Shown here: positions 47,596 to 56,112 of the stretch, one piece after another
Numbering within the stretch: the first letter of the stretch is position 1
Layout of the letters: each line of letters starts with the position of its first letter
Assembly (NCBI RefSeq): GCF_020166435.1
Contig: NZ_JAINZP010000005.1
Location: 62,001 to 126,000 of the forward strand
Source: Pectobacterium versatile
GTDB lineage: Bacteria > Pseudomonadota > Gammaproteobacteria > Enterobacterales > Enterobacteriaceae
Length of the DNA: 64,000 nucleotides
Reading direction: 5' to 3'
Position numbers and translations under genes: made by a program
The notes under the pieces: generated by a model
Databases searched by the model: none
Seen by the model: only the letters and a program-made list of their open reading frames with translations
Told to the model about the DNA's origin: nothing

Positions 47596-47742
47596 GTGGG
47601 AATTACTCGTCAGGACAGAAACGTAACAGTGGCGAGCAGCAGAACGGTATCCAAAGATCGCCAAAATGCCAAGCTAGACGCCGAATTTGCTCTCATCATG
47701 CAGCGCTATGGTCATACTATCAAAACGCTGAACGACCGATAA
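47596..47742 (+). CDS. Small open frame of 48 residues after the Fic gene, uncertain
   Basis: A GTG at 47596 opens a frame that ends RYGHTIKTLNDR with a TAA at 47740. The sequence is polar and helical; I cannot relate it to a family. A GGAAGAA purine run lies 4 bases before the start. It may be a gene, or the surviving end of a decayed one. The gene after it belongs to a lipoprotein. Confidence 0.3.
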   Translation: MGITRQDRNVTVASSRTVSKDRQNAKLDAEFALIMQRYGHTIKTLNDR

Positions 47743-47758
47743 TACATACAACAAAATA

Positions 47759-47801
47759 GGACTGTATTCCTACAATCCCATCAAAAATGGGAATATAGTC
47801 C
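47759..47801. terminator. Inverted repeats downstream of the Fic region
   Basis: GGACTGTATTCC (47759-47770) pairs with GGAATATAGTCC (47790-47801), one G-U type mismatch, and CCCAT-CAAAA-ATGGG lies inside. This could end transcription of the accessory block; no clear T-run follows. Confidence 0.4.
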
Positions 47802-47890
47802 CATCATCGCAGTACCAATCGATTCACCAAACCACCGACACTATCTTTAGAACGTCTTCACCAGCAGCAAAACAGGGAAAAACAACCGTC

Positions 47891-48448
47891 ATGCGTTATC
47901 TCGTCCTCCCGCTCATCCTTTTTGCCTTAACCGGCTGTCAGGCGGTTACCACCTTCGATAAATATGCCACGATGCGGCTTTATGAAGTGTATGAAGCGAA
48001 GAATCTTTCCGCCTGTGAGTACAAGCCGCAGTTTCGCGACTGTACCGTAGAAAAGCGTTCTTTTAACGTCAGAATTACGGACGATAAAAGCAAAATTGCA
48101 TTAGTGGTAGGAAAACGCTATGCCTATTTCGGCTTCACGCGTGATGATTTTTCCCGCCAGACGCAGCCGCTGCGTGATTTCCTGATTTGGGCAGACGATC
48201 CGAACGCGCAAGATAAACAGATCAAGCAGCTACGTAAGGCCGGAAACGTAGGCGGAAGCCTGTTTTACAATAGCGAAGTGGAATATCAGTTCGATTATCT
48301 GCATACGCGTGCCGATGTTGCACTGCTCGTCGTTAAACCTCATCAAACGGCTGATTCTTATGGCTTGACCGTCGAGGAAGTGAAAAATCTGCTGTCGGTG
48401 ATGGATGCCTGGTATGCCGGTACGTTTACCGGGAAACAGCTGACGTAA
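47891..48448 (+). CDS. Putative lipoprotein, unknown function
   Basis: This 185-residue protein has a lipoprotein signal MRYLVLPLILFALTGCQ with lipobox LTGC (Cys 15) and Gln at +2, which would send it to the outer membrane. The mature part contains a paired cysteine region (LSACEYKPQFRDCTVEK) and no domain I can name. It converges on another lipoprotein gene, with a strong stem between them. GC content is normal for the backbone, so it probably belongs to the chromosome and not to the accessory block. Confidence 0.75.
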   Translation: MRYLVLPLILFALTGCQAVTTFDKYATMRLYEVYEAKNLSACEYKPQFRDCTVEKRSFNVRITDDKSKIALVVGKRYAYFGFTRDDFSRQTQPLRDFLIWADDPNAQDKQIKQLRKAGNVGGSLFYNSEVEYQFDYLHTRADVALLVVKPHQTADSYGLTVEEVKNLLSVMDAWYAGTFTGKQLT

Positions 48449-48462
48449 AACTCAGTTGAGGC

Positions 48463-48485
48463 GGCCAGACTGGTCACGTCTGGCC
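48463..48485. terminator. Stem between two convergent lipoprotein genes
   Basis: GGCCAGAC (48463-48470) pairs perfectly with GTCTGGCC (48478-48485) across a 7-base loop, between the two stops. It lacks T-runs, so its strength is uncertain. Confidence 0.5.
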
Positions 48486-48495
48486 AAGAGCGGCA

Positions 48496-49047
48496 TTAGA
48501 ATTTCTGCATTCTGGAAGTAAACTGGCCGCAGTTTTTCAGCATCAAATCTTTAACGGGGCGGCGGTCGTAGTAGCCTTTCTCTGTCTTGAACACTTCGTA
48601 GACTTCAATGCGTCGGGGCGAATAAGGTCCATCAAACTTGCCAGTGACGTAATAGTAATTCCCCACTACAGGTTTAAACGTCACGGTGCTAAATCCGCCA
48701 TTGCCCGCAATCATTCTTACCGCGATATTGTTTTTCGCACTCACCCAAAATTCACGAATCATCGTTGGCGTTTCTGGGATTTCAGGGAAACCGAGTTCTT
48801 TATTATTGAGTTTAGTTTGGAACCCAAACGCATTATTGGTATAGCCATTTTCTGGTGCATCAATATTAATACATCTGTCAGTCGTCGGATAAACGCGAAC
48901 ATAGTCGAGGTTGCGATTATCGAACGTCATACCCACACGGTCAGCGCCTTGATAATCCTCCAGTTTATGACTATAGGTCGCAACCGAACATCCACTGAGT
49001 AATATCGCGCTTATTCCTATCAGAAGAATTTTCCCAAACATAACCAT
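48496..49047 (-). CDS. Putative lipoprotein, unknown function
   Basis: This 183-residue protein has a lipoprotein signal (MFGKILLIGISAILLSGCSV, lipobox LSGC) and Ser at +2. The mature part has two cysteines (RCINIDAP and LKNCGQF) and a segment typical of a beta-sandwich (VTFKPVVGNYYYVTGKF). I do not recognise the family. The annotated start MVMFGK could also be the third codon. It converges with the previous lipoprotein gene. Confidence 0.72.
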   Translation of the reverse strand: MVMFGKILLIGISAILLSGCSVATYSHKLEDYQGADRVGMTFDNRNLDYVRVYPTTDRCINIDAPENGYTNNAFGFQTKLNNKELGFPEIPETPTMIREFWVSAKNNIAVRMIAGNGGFSTVTFKPVVGNYYYVTGKFDGPYSPRRIEVYEVFKTEKGYYDRRPVKDLMLKNCGQFTSRMQKF

Positions 49048-49142
49048 CCCTTACCTTTATAAAATCAGAACTTCCTGATTATTTTACGCCGTTTTTTATT
49101 CGAAAATTTATGCTCTATTACCTCACCTTAAACACTATTAAT

Positions 49143-49268
49143 ATACCCTAAATAATTCGAGTTGCGTGAAGGCGGCAACTGCGCGAATCCCCAGGAGCTT
49201 ACAGCAGTAAGTGACTGGGGTGAGTAAGGGCAGCCAACGCACAAGCAGCTTGAAGTATGACGGGTATA
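49143..49268 (-). repeat. MITE-like intergenic repeat, copy 2 (opposite orientation to copy 1)
   Basis: The stretch ATACCCTAAATAATTCGAG at the left and TGAAGTATGACGGGTAT at the right has imperfect terminal inverted repeats and reads as the reverse complement of copy 1 at 21757-21878 with internal changes. It ends 11 bases before the GTG start of the next gene, so it probably carries part of its promoter or leader. Confidence 0.8.
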
Positions 49269-49279
49269 AACGAGGCAAC

Positions 49280-49666
49280 GTGGCAATTTCGCTCTATTAC
49301 ACCGCTCGACGTAAAAAATCTCTGAGCCAGACAGAGATATCTGCCGTGAAGGATATCGTCCAACGCCATTCCGTTAATGACCACATTGAGAAATATCTGA
49401 CGACCGGTGAAGGCCTGAATTGGGAATCATTTGATTTCACCCTCAACGTGAAAATCGGTAACGTATTCAGGAGGGGGATTGTCCTCTCCGGTTCAACCAA
49501 ACTTCCCGACAATGATGAAGAAGCAACTTGGATTGGCGTACAGCACTGGTGCCAGTGTTTATCCGAAATACGCGGCGTTTTGACACACTGTGAATGGCAC
49601 GTCGCGGTCGACGATCGTGCTATTCCGTGGAGCCATGAGGTCAATGCCTATGACCCTGCGCGTTAG
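49280..49666 (+). CDS. Unknown 128-residue protein, possibly immunity-like
   Basis: I do not recognise this protein. It starts at GTG 49280 (VAISLYYTARRKKSLSQTE), preceded by GAGG at 4 bases; longer versions would begin inside the MITE-like repeat and are less likely. It is soluble, with ESFDFTLNVKI and a WIGVQHWCQCLSEIRGVL segment. A second small gene follows after 42 bases on the same strand. Pairs of small soluble proteins like this are often immunity proteins of toxin systems, but no toxin is seen nearby. Confidence 0.6.
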   Translation: MAISLYYTARRKKSLSQTEISAVKDIVQRHSVNDHIEKYLTTGEGLNWESFDFTLNVKIGNVFRRGIVLSGSTKLPDNDEEATWIGVQHWCQCLSEIRGVLTHCEWHVAVDDRAIPWSHEVNAYDPAR

Positions 49667-49708
49667 AAACGTGAGCCTCTGACAAAAATAGGAAACAGGG
49701 AGGGCGAG

Positions 49709-50071
49709 ATGGACGACAACGACATTTACGATGCTGTCGCAACCAGCGCATACGGGCTGTCGATGGGCGCGATATGGCAACATATTGCGGTGGAGTGTCG
49801 GAGCAATCCCAGAACCTACACCCAACGTCAGGTTCTGTTTTTTACGTTGCTGGAACGGCTCATCGCAGAGGGAAGAATCAAACTTGCCAGTCAGGGAGAC
49901 ACTCTGCCAGGTGACCCGAAAAATCAGGTCGATCGGCTCCGCAACGCCTTTCCACCTGAAACGTCCGATAATGAATTTGATGATGTCGACGAATACGGCC
50001 TGTGGTTCTTAGCCAAAGCCCCCGCAGGTGTCGTGTGGATCACGCCCGAGGGACAAGAGAGTTGGACGTAA
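49709..50071 (+). CDS. DUF596-like small protein
   Basis: This 120-residue acidic protein ends DVDEYGLWFLAKAPAGVVWITPEGQESWT, a tail that resembles the DUF596 family, some members of which are found near contact-dependent inhibition loci. It is likely cotranscribed with the preceding gene. A ribosome site (GGGAGGG) lies before its start. Its function is not known. The family match is by eye and should be treated as tentative. Confidence 0.55.
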   Translation: MDDNDIYDAVATSAYGLSMGAIWQHIAVECRSNPRTYTQRQVLFFTLLERLIAEGRIKLASQGDTLPGDPKNQVDRLRNAFPPETSDNEFDDVDEYGLWFLAKAPAGVVWITPEGQESWT

Positions 50072-50136
50072 GAAGAATCAGCCAAACCGCACCCATTCCT
50101 CTTACTCATGACCAGATATCACCACTCGCAGCGAAC

Positions 50137-51318
50137 TTACTCCGTGGTCTTACGTTCAACCTCCTGACCTTCCGCTGCCTGACTTTCTAGCACCTCATTC
50201 TGTTCCGGCTTCGCCACACGATGCTGGCGACCTTCCTCGATAAAATCTTCGTCGATGCCTTCAATATTCTCCTGATTGTCGCGACCGGAGAGGATGTTCC
50301 AGCAGGCGATGAACAACGCCGCAATCAGCGGGCCAATCACAAAACCGTTGATACCGTAGATTTCCATGCCGCCCAGCGTGGCGATCAGAATCAGGTAATC
50401 CGGCATTTTGGTGTCTTTCCCCACCAGCAGTGGGCGCAGAACGTTATCCACCACCCCAATCACCAACACGAAGAAAGCGACGATGAATATCGCTTGCCAG
50501 AGCATATCCGTCGCGAACAGGAAGGCGGCGGCCGGCACCCAGATAATTGCCGACCCCACAGCGGGGATGAGGGAAAGGAACGCCATTAGCGACCCCCACA
50601 GCAGGCTGCCTTCTATCCCTGCAATGGAGAACGCAATCCCGCCCAATGTCCCCTGCACAATCGCCACCACCACGGTGCCTTTCACGGTCGCCCGAGATAC
50701 GGCAGCAAACTTCACCAGCAGATGATGCTTAACATGGGTAGAAAGCGGTAGCGATTCCAAAATCAGGTTGACCAGATAGGCACCGTCTTTCAGGAGGAAG
50801 AAAAGCAGGTAGAGCATCACCCCAAAACCAATGAAGAAGGTGAATGTCCCTTTGCCGATCAGCAGCACGCTTCCCGCCAGATATTGCCCACCTTTCAGCA
50901 CAACCTGAGACAGCTCCTGCTGTATTTTGGCGGCGTTATCCAGATTGTGTTCCGCGAGGAAATGTCGCGCCCACTTCGGCAGATGCTGAATTAGCTCCGC
51001 CAACACCACCGGGAATTGCGTATTACTGTCCTGCAATCGGGTGTAAACCCCGTTAATTTCAACCACCAGCGAGGAAACAATGATCCCCAACGGAATGAAG
51101 ACGAGCAGGAAGATGATCAGGACGGTTAGCAACGAGGCAACGCCGTTGCGATCGTTTAATTTTTGCCGAATTTTGCTTTTCAGCGGATGGAAGATAATGG
51201 CCAGCACCGCTGCCCATAAGATGGCGGAATAATACGGTGCCAAGATGTCAAAAAACGCCAGCGTGACGATAAATAAGATAAGGATGAAGAATCCCTTCGT
51301 AAGCCCTTTAATATTCAC
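50137..51318 (-). CDS. AI-2E family transporter (PerM/YdiK-like)
   Basis: This 393-residue membrane protein has about eight hydrophobic helices, with the two at 10-45 and 55-80 followed by a large loop and a C-terminal group (FSIAGIEGSLLWGSLMAFLSLIPAVGSAIIWVPAA, LILIATLGGMEIYGINGFVIGPLIAALF). The last segment is the family hallmark. I chose GTG 51318, preceded by GGGGAAA; the ATG 60 bases upstream gives an untypical start. The highly charged C-terminal 50 residues (DFIEEGRQHRVAKPEQNEVLESQ) are cytoplasmic. Members export AI-2 or act as ion-driven exporters; the substrate here is unknown. Confidence 0.85.
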   Translation of the reverse strand: MNIKGLTKGFFILILFIVTLAFFDILAPYYSAILWAAVLAIIFHPLKSKIRQKLNDRNGVASLLTVLIIFLLVFIPLGIIVSSLVVEINGVYTRLQDSNTQFPVVLAELIQHLPKWARHFLAEHNLDNAAKIQQELSQVVLKGGQYLAGSVLLIGKGTFTFFIGFGVMLYLLFFLLKDGAYLVNLILESLPLSTHVKHHLLVKFAAVSRATVKGTVVVAIVQGTLGGIAFSIAGIEGSLLWGSLMAFLSLIPAVGSAIIWVPAAAFLFATDMLWQAIFIVAFFVLVIGVVDNVLRPLLVGKDTKMPDYLILIATLGGMEIYGINGFVIGPLIAALFIACWNILSGRDNQENIEGIDEDFIEEGRQHRVAKPEQNEVLESQAAEGQEVERKTTE

Positions 51319-51411
51319 AACGATTTCCCCTTCGTTCAATCTGCTCTCGAAATATAGAACGAAGTGGGGCGTTTGCAATATAGGAAAAAACGCCGGATTC
51401 TGAGGAGATGG

Positions 51412-51912
51412 CTATGCGAGCGCCTCATGAGTGGCAATAAAGTCATCTTTTAACTGACTATACACCGCAGCATCGTTATCACATGCCAGCGCAGCGGCGC
51501 GCTTTATTGCCGCATATTCCGCACACACGTCAGGATTCACCCGCAGATAATCACGAAAAGCCAAATGTCGCTGAATAGGTTCGTCACCCACCACGAAGGC
51601 GTGAAGATGGTGAGTACGAGCGTCACCGCCCTTGGTGTAGTAACGACGCCCCGCTATCCCATTTTCGCCGCGGGGGCGATAGCCCAAATCGACCATGACG
51701 TGATCCAACCTATCCAAATCGGACAGCGAAACCACTTCCAGCAGCATATCAATCACCGGTTTAGCGGGTAACCCCAGCACGGCCGTGCTACCGATATGGT
51801 GGATTCTCACCGCAACGTCACCGAGCGCCTGCGCTATCGCACTCGCCTCTGTTGCGTAATTCGTCACCCAGTGTGGATCGTAATCCACCACGGCAATCGT
51901 GCGCTTGCCCAT
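51412..51912 (-). CDS. GrpB/UPF0157 family nucleotidyltransferase-like protein
   Basis: This 166-residue protein is of the GrpB (UPF0157) family, a predicted nucleotidyltransferase-fold protein. The hallmark is VRIHHIGSTAVLGLPAKPVIDMLLEV at about 35-60, with the HHLHAFV and HLAFRDYLR segments of the family. No biochemical function is established. It stands alone on the minus strand, between lldD and the AI-2E-type transporter gene. Confidence 0.85.
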   Translation of the reverse strand: MGKRTIAVVDYDPHWVTNYATEASAIAQALGDVAVRIHHIGSTAVLGLPAKPVIDMLLEVVSLSDLDRLDHVMVDLGYRPRGENGIAGRRYYTKGGDARTHHLHAFVVGDEPIQRHLAFRDYLRVNPDVCAEYAAIKRAAALACDNDAAVYSQLKDDFIATHEALA

Positions 51913-51986
51913 TCGCTTATCTTCCCCAACGTTGTCCTATCCCGTAAAGGTTATCAACGTTCAGAGGAAGGTTCAAAAGCCATCAC

Positions 51987-52007
51987 GCGGCGAGAGACTC
52001 TCACCGC
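51987..52007 (-). terminator. Possible terminator of aldA-lldD
   Basis: GCGGTGAGAG and CTCTCGCCGC, with one mismatch, form a stem on the minus strand 11 bases after the lldD stop. The downstream side contains TTTTG, a weak T-run. Confidence 0.45.
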
Positions 52008-52018
52008 ATCATCCGTGC

Positions 52019-53179
52019 TTACAGGCCATCCAGTCGCCGCTGGGTCGCCTGCACCAGTGAATCCGTGGTGATGTCGGCAATGGATTTGGCACCTGTGAGC
52101 GTCATCGCTACACGCATCTCTTTTTCGATCAGGTTCAGCAGGTTAACCACGCCCGCTTCGCCCGCTGCCGCGAGTGCGTAGACAAACGCGCGTCCGAGCA
52201 TCACACCATCCGCACCCAGCGCGATCATGCGCACTACGTCCAGCCCGGTACGAATACCGGAATCCGCCAGAATGGTGATCTCACCTTTCACCGCATCGGC
52301 GATGGCAGGCAGCGCATGTGCCGTCGAGAGCACACCGTCCAGTTGGCGACCGCCGTGATTGGAGACCACGATGCCGTCTGCGCCAAACTTCACCGCCTCT
52401 TTGGCATCTTCCGGGTCGAGGATACCTTTGATGATCATCGGCCCTTTCCACATCTCGCGGATCCACGCCAAATCCTGCCACGAAATAGAAGAATCGAAAT
52501 TCTCGGCCAGCCAGCCGATATAGTTCTCCAGCGTCGTCGGCGTACCGCGATAGGCGGAAACATTCCCCAAATCGTGCGGTTTGCCGTTCAAGCCAACGTC
52601 CCATGCCCACTGTGGATGCACCATCGCCTGCAAAACGCGACGTATTGCCGCATTCGGGCCGCTCATGCCGGAATGGGCATCACGATAGCGCGCGCCCGGC
52701 GTCGGCATATCCACGGTGAAGACCAGCGTCTTGATCCCCGCCGCCTGCGCACGTTCCAACACGTTGCGCATAAAGCCGCGGTCTTTTAACACGTAGAGCT
52801 GGAACCACAGCGGCCGATCGATAGTGGGTGCGACCTCCTCAATCGGGCAGACTGAAACGGTAGACAGCGTAAAGGGAATCCCCTTCTGCGCCGCCGCACG
52901 GGCAGCCTGAACCTCGCCGCGTCGGGCGTACATCCCGGTCAGGCCAACGGGTGCCAGCACCACCGGCATCGCCAGTTTTTCGCCGAACAGTTGGGTTTCC
53001 AGGCTCAGATCGGAGACATTTTTCAGGATACGCTGACGCAGCGCGATATCCGCCAGATCGGCGGTATTACGCCTGAGCGTGTGCTCGCCATACGCACCGC
53101 CATCGGCGTAGTGGAAAAGAAACGGCGGCAGCTTACGCTGCGCCGCCGCCCGGTAATCCGTTGAAGCAGAGATGATCAT
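52019..53179 (-). CDS. lldD: L-lactate dehydrogenase (FMN), LldD
   Basis: This 386-residue membrane-associated flavoenzyme oxidises L-lactate to pyruvate and feeds electrons to quinones. Family features are [48 protein letters not shown] and the active-site [12 protein letters not shown] (histidine and arginine) at about 274-285. The length matches E. coli LldD (396) closely, with a slightly shorter C-terminus. The usual lldP and lldR genes are not next to it. Instead aldA lies upstream on the same strand, so the pair would convert lactaldehyde to pyruvate. Confidence 0.93.
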   Translation of the reverse strand: MIISASTDYRAAAQRKLPPFLFHYADGGAYGEHTLRRNTADLADIALRQRILKNVSDLSLETQLFGEKLAMPVVLAPVGLTGMYARRGEVQAARAAAQKGIPFTLSTVSVCPIEEVAPTIDRPLWFQLYVLKDRGFMRNVLERAQAAGIKTLVFTVDMPTPGARYRDAHSGMSGPNAAIRRVLQAMVHPQWAWDVGLNGKPHDLGNVSAYRGTPTTLENYIGWLAENFDSSISWQDLAWIREMWKGPMIIKGILDPEDAKEAVKFGADGIVVSNHGGRQLDGVLSTAHALPAIADAVKGEITILADSGIRTGLDVVRMIALGADGVMLGRAFVYALAAAGEAGVVNLLNLIEKEMRVAMTLTGAKSIADITTDSLVQATQRRLDGL

Positions 53180-53393
53180 CGTCCTTTCCCATCCTTCTTC
53201 TTGTTTGTGCCACTGTTATGGTAAGTGGCATGACCGTGGATAAAACTCATGCCGATCGTTTAAAGATCGAGATACCGGGGGCTACCACGGTGCGAGGTAT
53301 CCCTGCGGGAACCTCATCACCGCGTTTCCCCCTCAATCCACACTTAAGCAAGCATCATTACCTTTATTGAGATTGCCTTTAGTGAAACTGCTT

Positions 53394-54833
53394 TTAGTGA
53401 AATTGAAGGTACGCGACATGCGTTTGCAGATATTCCTGCAAGCCATGCTTGCCGTCCGCTCCACCCACACCGGATTTACGCCAGCCCGCATGGAAGCCCT
53501 GCATCGCCTCGAAGTTTTCACGGTTGATGTAAGTTTCACCGAATTTCAGCCCTTTCAACGCCTTCATCGCGGTATTGATATTCTGAGTATAGATCGACGA
53601 CGTCAGGCCATATTCGCTGTCGTTCGCCATCGTAATCGCCTCTTCCAACGTGTCGAAAGTCGCGACGGGCAGCACCGGCCCAAACACTTCTTCGTGCATG
53701 ATCGGCATGTCTTGTTTCACGTCCACCAGCAGCGTTGGCGGGTAGAAATAGCCTGTACCACTTTCGCGCTGGCCGCCGAGCAGCACTTTCGCGCCCTGTG
53801 ATACCGCTTTCGCCACTTTGTCTTCTACACGCTGTCGCGCCGCCGCACTGATCAACGGCCCCATATCCAGCGCTTTCTTATCCGCCGTGTTGCCGAAGGT
53901 CACCTGTTCCATCGCAGTTTTAATACGGGAGATAAACTCGTCGTAAATGCCTTTCTGCACGTAAACGCGCTCGGCGCAGTTACATACCTGCCCACTGTTG
54001 ATCACGCGGGAGCTGACAATCGCTTTCACAGCCAGATCGAGATCGGCGTCGTCCATCACAATGGCCGGAGCTTTGCCACCCAGTTCCAGCGACACCTTCG
54101 TGACGTTTTGCGCCGCCGCCGTCATGGTGGCAATTCCCGCCGCCACGCTGCCGGTCAGACTGACCATGCCGACTTTTGGGTTAGCAGCCAGCTCTTGCCC
54201 TACCGTTGGGCCATAACCAGTAACGAAATTGATGACACCTTTCGGCAGACCAATTTTGTGAATGATTTCGGCGAAAATCACTGCATTATTCGGTGTGATC
54301 TCGCTCGGTTTGATGACGATGGTATTGCCAGTGATCAGCGCTGGAGCCGCTTTACGCGCGATCAGGAAGAAGGGGAAGTTCCACGGTAGAATACCGGTCG
54401 TGACGCCAATCGCTTTACGGAAGACGAAGATATTTTCATTCGGACGGTCGCTCTGAATGATTTCGCCTTCATAACGGCGCGCCCACTCTGCCATGTAGTC
54501 GAGATAGTCAGCGGTGAACAGCACTTCCGTCTGCGCCAGACCGTGCGTTTTACCGCCTTCTGCGATGATAGTGTCGGTCAGTTCGGCTTCGCGCTCGCGA
54601 ATACCGTCGGCTATCTTGTGCAGCCAGACGCCGCGCTCAACCGCAGGCAGCGCTTCCCAGCCCGGCTGTGCGGCTTCTGCCGCCTCTATCGCTCTCTTTG
54701 CGTCGTCAGCGGAGCCTTCCGGGATCTGTGAAATAACCTGCTCTGTGGCTGGGTTCACCACATCAATCCACTTCCCGCTTCTGTTTTCAACAAACTCACC
54801 GTTGATGTACATACGTTTTTGGGTGGTGCTCAT
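53394..54833 (-). CDS. aldA: Lactaldehyde/glycolaldehyde dehydrogenase AldA
   Basis: This 479-residue NAD-dependent aldehyde dehydrogenase has the exact length of E. coli AldA when ATG 54833 is taken as start. It has GILPWNFPFFLIARKAAPAL, the glutamate in VSLELGGKAPAIVMDDADL and the catalytic cysteine in INSGQVCNCAERV. AldA oxidises L-lactaldehyde to L-lactate in fucose and rhamnose use, and glycolaldehyde to glycolate. An extended frame to 54935 is not supported. lldD follows 214 bases later on the same strand, which fits the sequence of reactions. Confidence 0.95.
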   Translation of the reverse strand: MSTTQKRMYINGEFVENRSGKWIDVVNPATEQVISQIPEGSADDAKRAIEAAEAAQPGWEALPAVERGVWLHKIADGIREREAELTDTIIAEGGKTHGLAQTEVLFTADYLDYMAEWARRYEGEIIQSDRPNENIFVFRKAIGVTTGILPWNFPFFLIARKAAPALITGNTIVIKPSEITPNNAVIFAEIIHKIGLPKGVINFVTGYGPTVGQELAANPKVGMVSLTGSVAAGIATMTAAAQNVTKVSLELGGKAPAIVMDDADLDLAVKAIVSSRVINSGQVCNCAERVYVQKGIYDEFISRIKTAMEQVTFGNTADKKALDMGPLISAAARQRVEDKVAKAVSQGAKVLLGGQRESGTGYFYPPTLLVDVKQDMPIMHEEVFGPVLPVATFDTLEEAITMANDSEYGLTSSIYTQNINTAMKALKGLKFGETYINRENFEAMQGFHAGWRKSGVGGADGKHGLQEYLQTHVAYLQFH

Positions 54834-55073
54834 GTCAGGCATCTCCAAAGTAGGGTTAGAGAATACAACGCATAAACGAGTTGTTAATAAAACACGTCTT
54901 TTTTGTGAAGTTTTGCCATGCTGCGCGATCTGCACTGCATTTACCTTTTCATGGCTGCCATCTCAGTCTGGCAAGTGGCAAAAAAGTCATACAGAGAACG
55001 TCTGACGTAACACTTTTGCAAAGTATCGGAGAATGCAGGGGAATAACGGCAGAGTGGCAATGAACGGGGAGGT

Positions 55074-55105
55074 GACAGACGCCGCATTCAACTACGGCGT
55101 CTGTC
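55074..55105 (-). terminator. Perfect 11-bp stem after the LprI-type gene
   Basis: GACAGACGCCG (55074-55084) and CGGCGTCTGTC (55095-55105) form a perfect stem with a 10-base loop, 18 bases past the stop of the minus-strand gene at 55123. It probably ends that transcript before aldA, though no T-run is visible. Confidence 0.6.
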
Positions 55106-55122
55106 TGTAAAGCAGGGAAATT

Positions 55123-56052
55123 TTACTGTTCGTCGACTTTTACTATCTCTTCCTTCACCTTCCACTGGCCGCCCACCAGCTCGCGGGTGGTGGCGACCAT
55201 CGCCTGTTTCTCTTCGGAGTAGGCTTCCGTGGTTTCGACAATCAGGACAGGCTTATTATTCGCTATCTGATAGGTAGACCATTGGTGCCAGCAGCAGCCG
55301 CTTTTGGTAAACGTCGTGATGGTCTTACTTTTCTCATCAATCTCGAACAGGCCGAGGTTGGAACTGGCTAACTCGGTCAGCGGCGCATTCTGGGTAAACT
55401 GCTGCTTTTCCACATCAAACAGGTAGACGTCGTAAGACGGCCCGCCGTAAGCGCCGTTGTTGCCATTACGCAGCATGATATCCGCGTGGTGATCGAAGTT
55501 AGCGTCATCAATCACCAGCCCGCTGTTGTTCTCACCGTAAACCTCGACCAGATTCGCGGTGACTTCACCCTTATTGTTCAGCTCGATGAACATATTTTCC
55601 ATGTTGATACGCTGGAACAGGTCACCGCGCCCTTTCTTAAAGATATCCAGCGTGCCGGGGCCTTCGCAGGTTGAGTAAGAAGAGTCGAGATTGCACGTCG
55701 CCACGCTGAGAACGAAGTCCCACTGGCCTGATGCCTGAGTAATCAGGGAAATATTTTCACTGCCGGAAAGCGCCTGAATACGGGAAACCATCTCATTCCC
55801 CAGACAAACATCATCCTTACAGCGGTCACGCTCGACCAGCCACGCGCGCTGCTCCTGACGCGCTTGCACTTTGTCTTCCTTTTTCACATAACCCTGATAG
55901 GCCTTGTTTAATACCGTATCGAGCTGCTGCAAACGGCTACTGGCACAAATCATTTTCTCGGTGTCTGTACTGGCCTTGCTGCAATCCATCGCCCAGATGG
56001 ACGAGGTGAAGAAAAACAGCAGGGATGAAACGGCCAGAGATAAATAACGCAT
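55123..56052 (-). CDS. Secreted protein with LprI-type (DUF1311) N-terminal domain
   Basis: This 309-residue protein has a signal peptide (MRYLSLAVSSLLFFFTSSIWA, cleaved after IWA). It is followed by the DUF1311/LprI domain (MDCSKASTDTEKMICASSRLQQLDTVLNKAYQ, AWLVERDRC, CLGNEMVSRI) at about 22-95 with four cysteines. The rest (~110-309) resembles the periplasmic XAC2610-like part with a GxNGAYGGPSYDVYLFD segment. LprI in Mycobacterium inhibits lysozyme, but a general lysozyme-inhibitor role for the family is not established. It is probably periplasmic. Confidence 0.8.
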   Translation of the reverse strand: MRYLSLAVSSLLFFFTSSIWAMDCSKASTDTEKMICASSRLQQLDTVLNKAYQGYVKKEDKVQARQEQRAWLVERDRCKDDVCLGNEMVSRIQALSGSENISLITQASGQWDFVLSVATCNLDSSYSTCEGPGTLDIFKKGRGDLFQRINMENMFIELNNKGEVTANLVEVYGENNSGLVIDDANFDHHADIMLRNGNNGAYGGPSYDVYLFDVEKQQFTQNAPLTELASSNLGLFEIDEKSKTITTFTKSGCCWHQWSTYQIANNKPVLIVETTEAYSEEKQAMVATTRELVGGQWKVKEEIVKVDEQ

Positions 56053-56112
56053 GAAGTCTCGCTCCTTGAATACAGATGAAAACCTAACTTATTAATAAAA
56101 ATAGATAACGGG

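Noticed and set aside
47604-47625. Possible third copy of the 78-bp repeat after the Fic gene
   Set aside because: Only ACTCGTCAGGA is shared; the hairpin and the rest of the repeat are absent.
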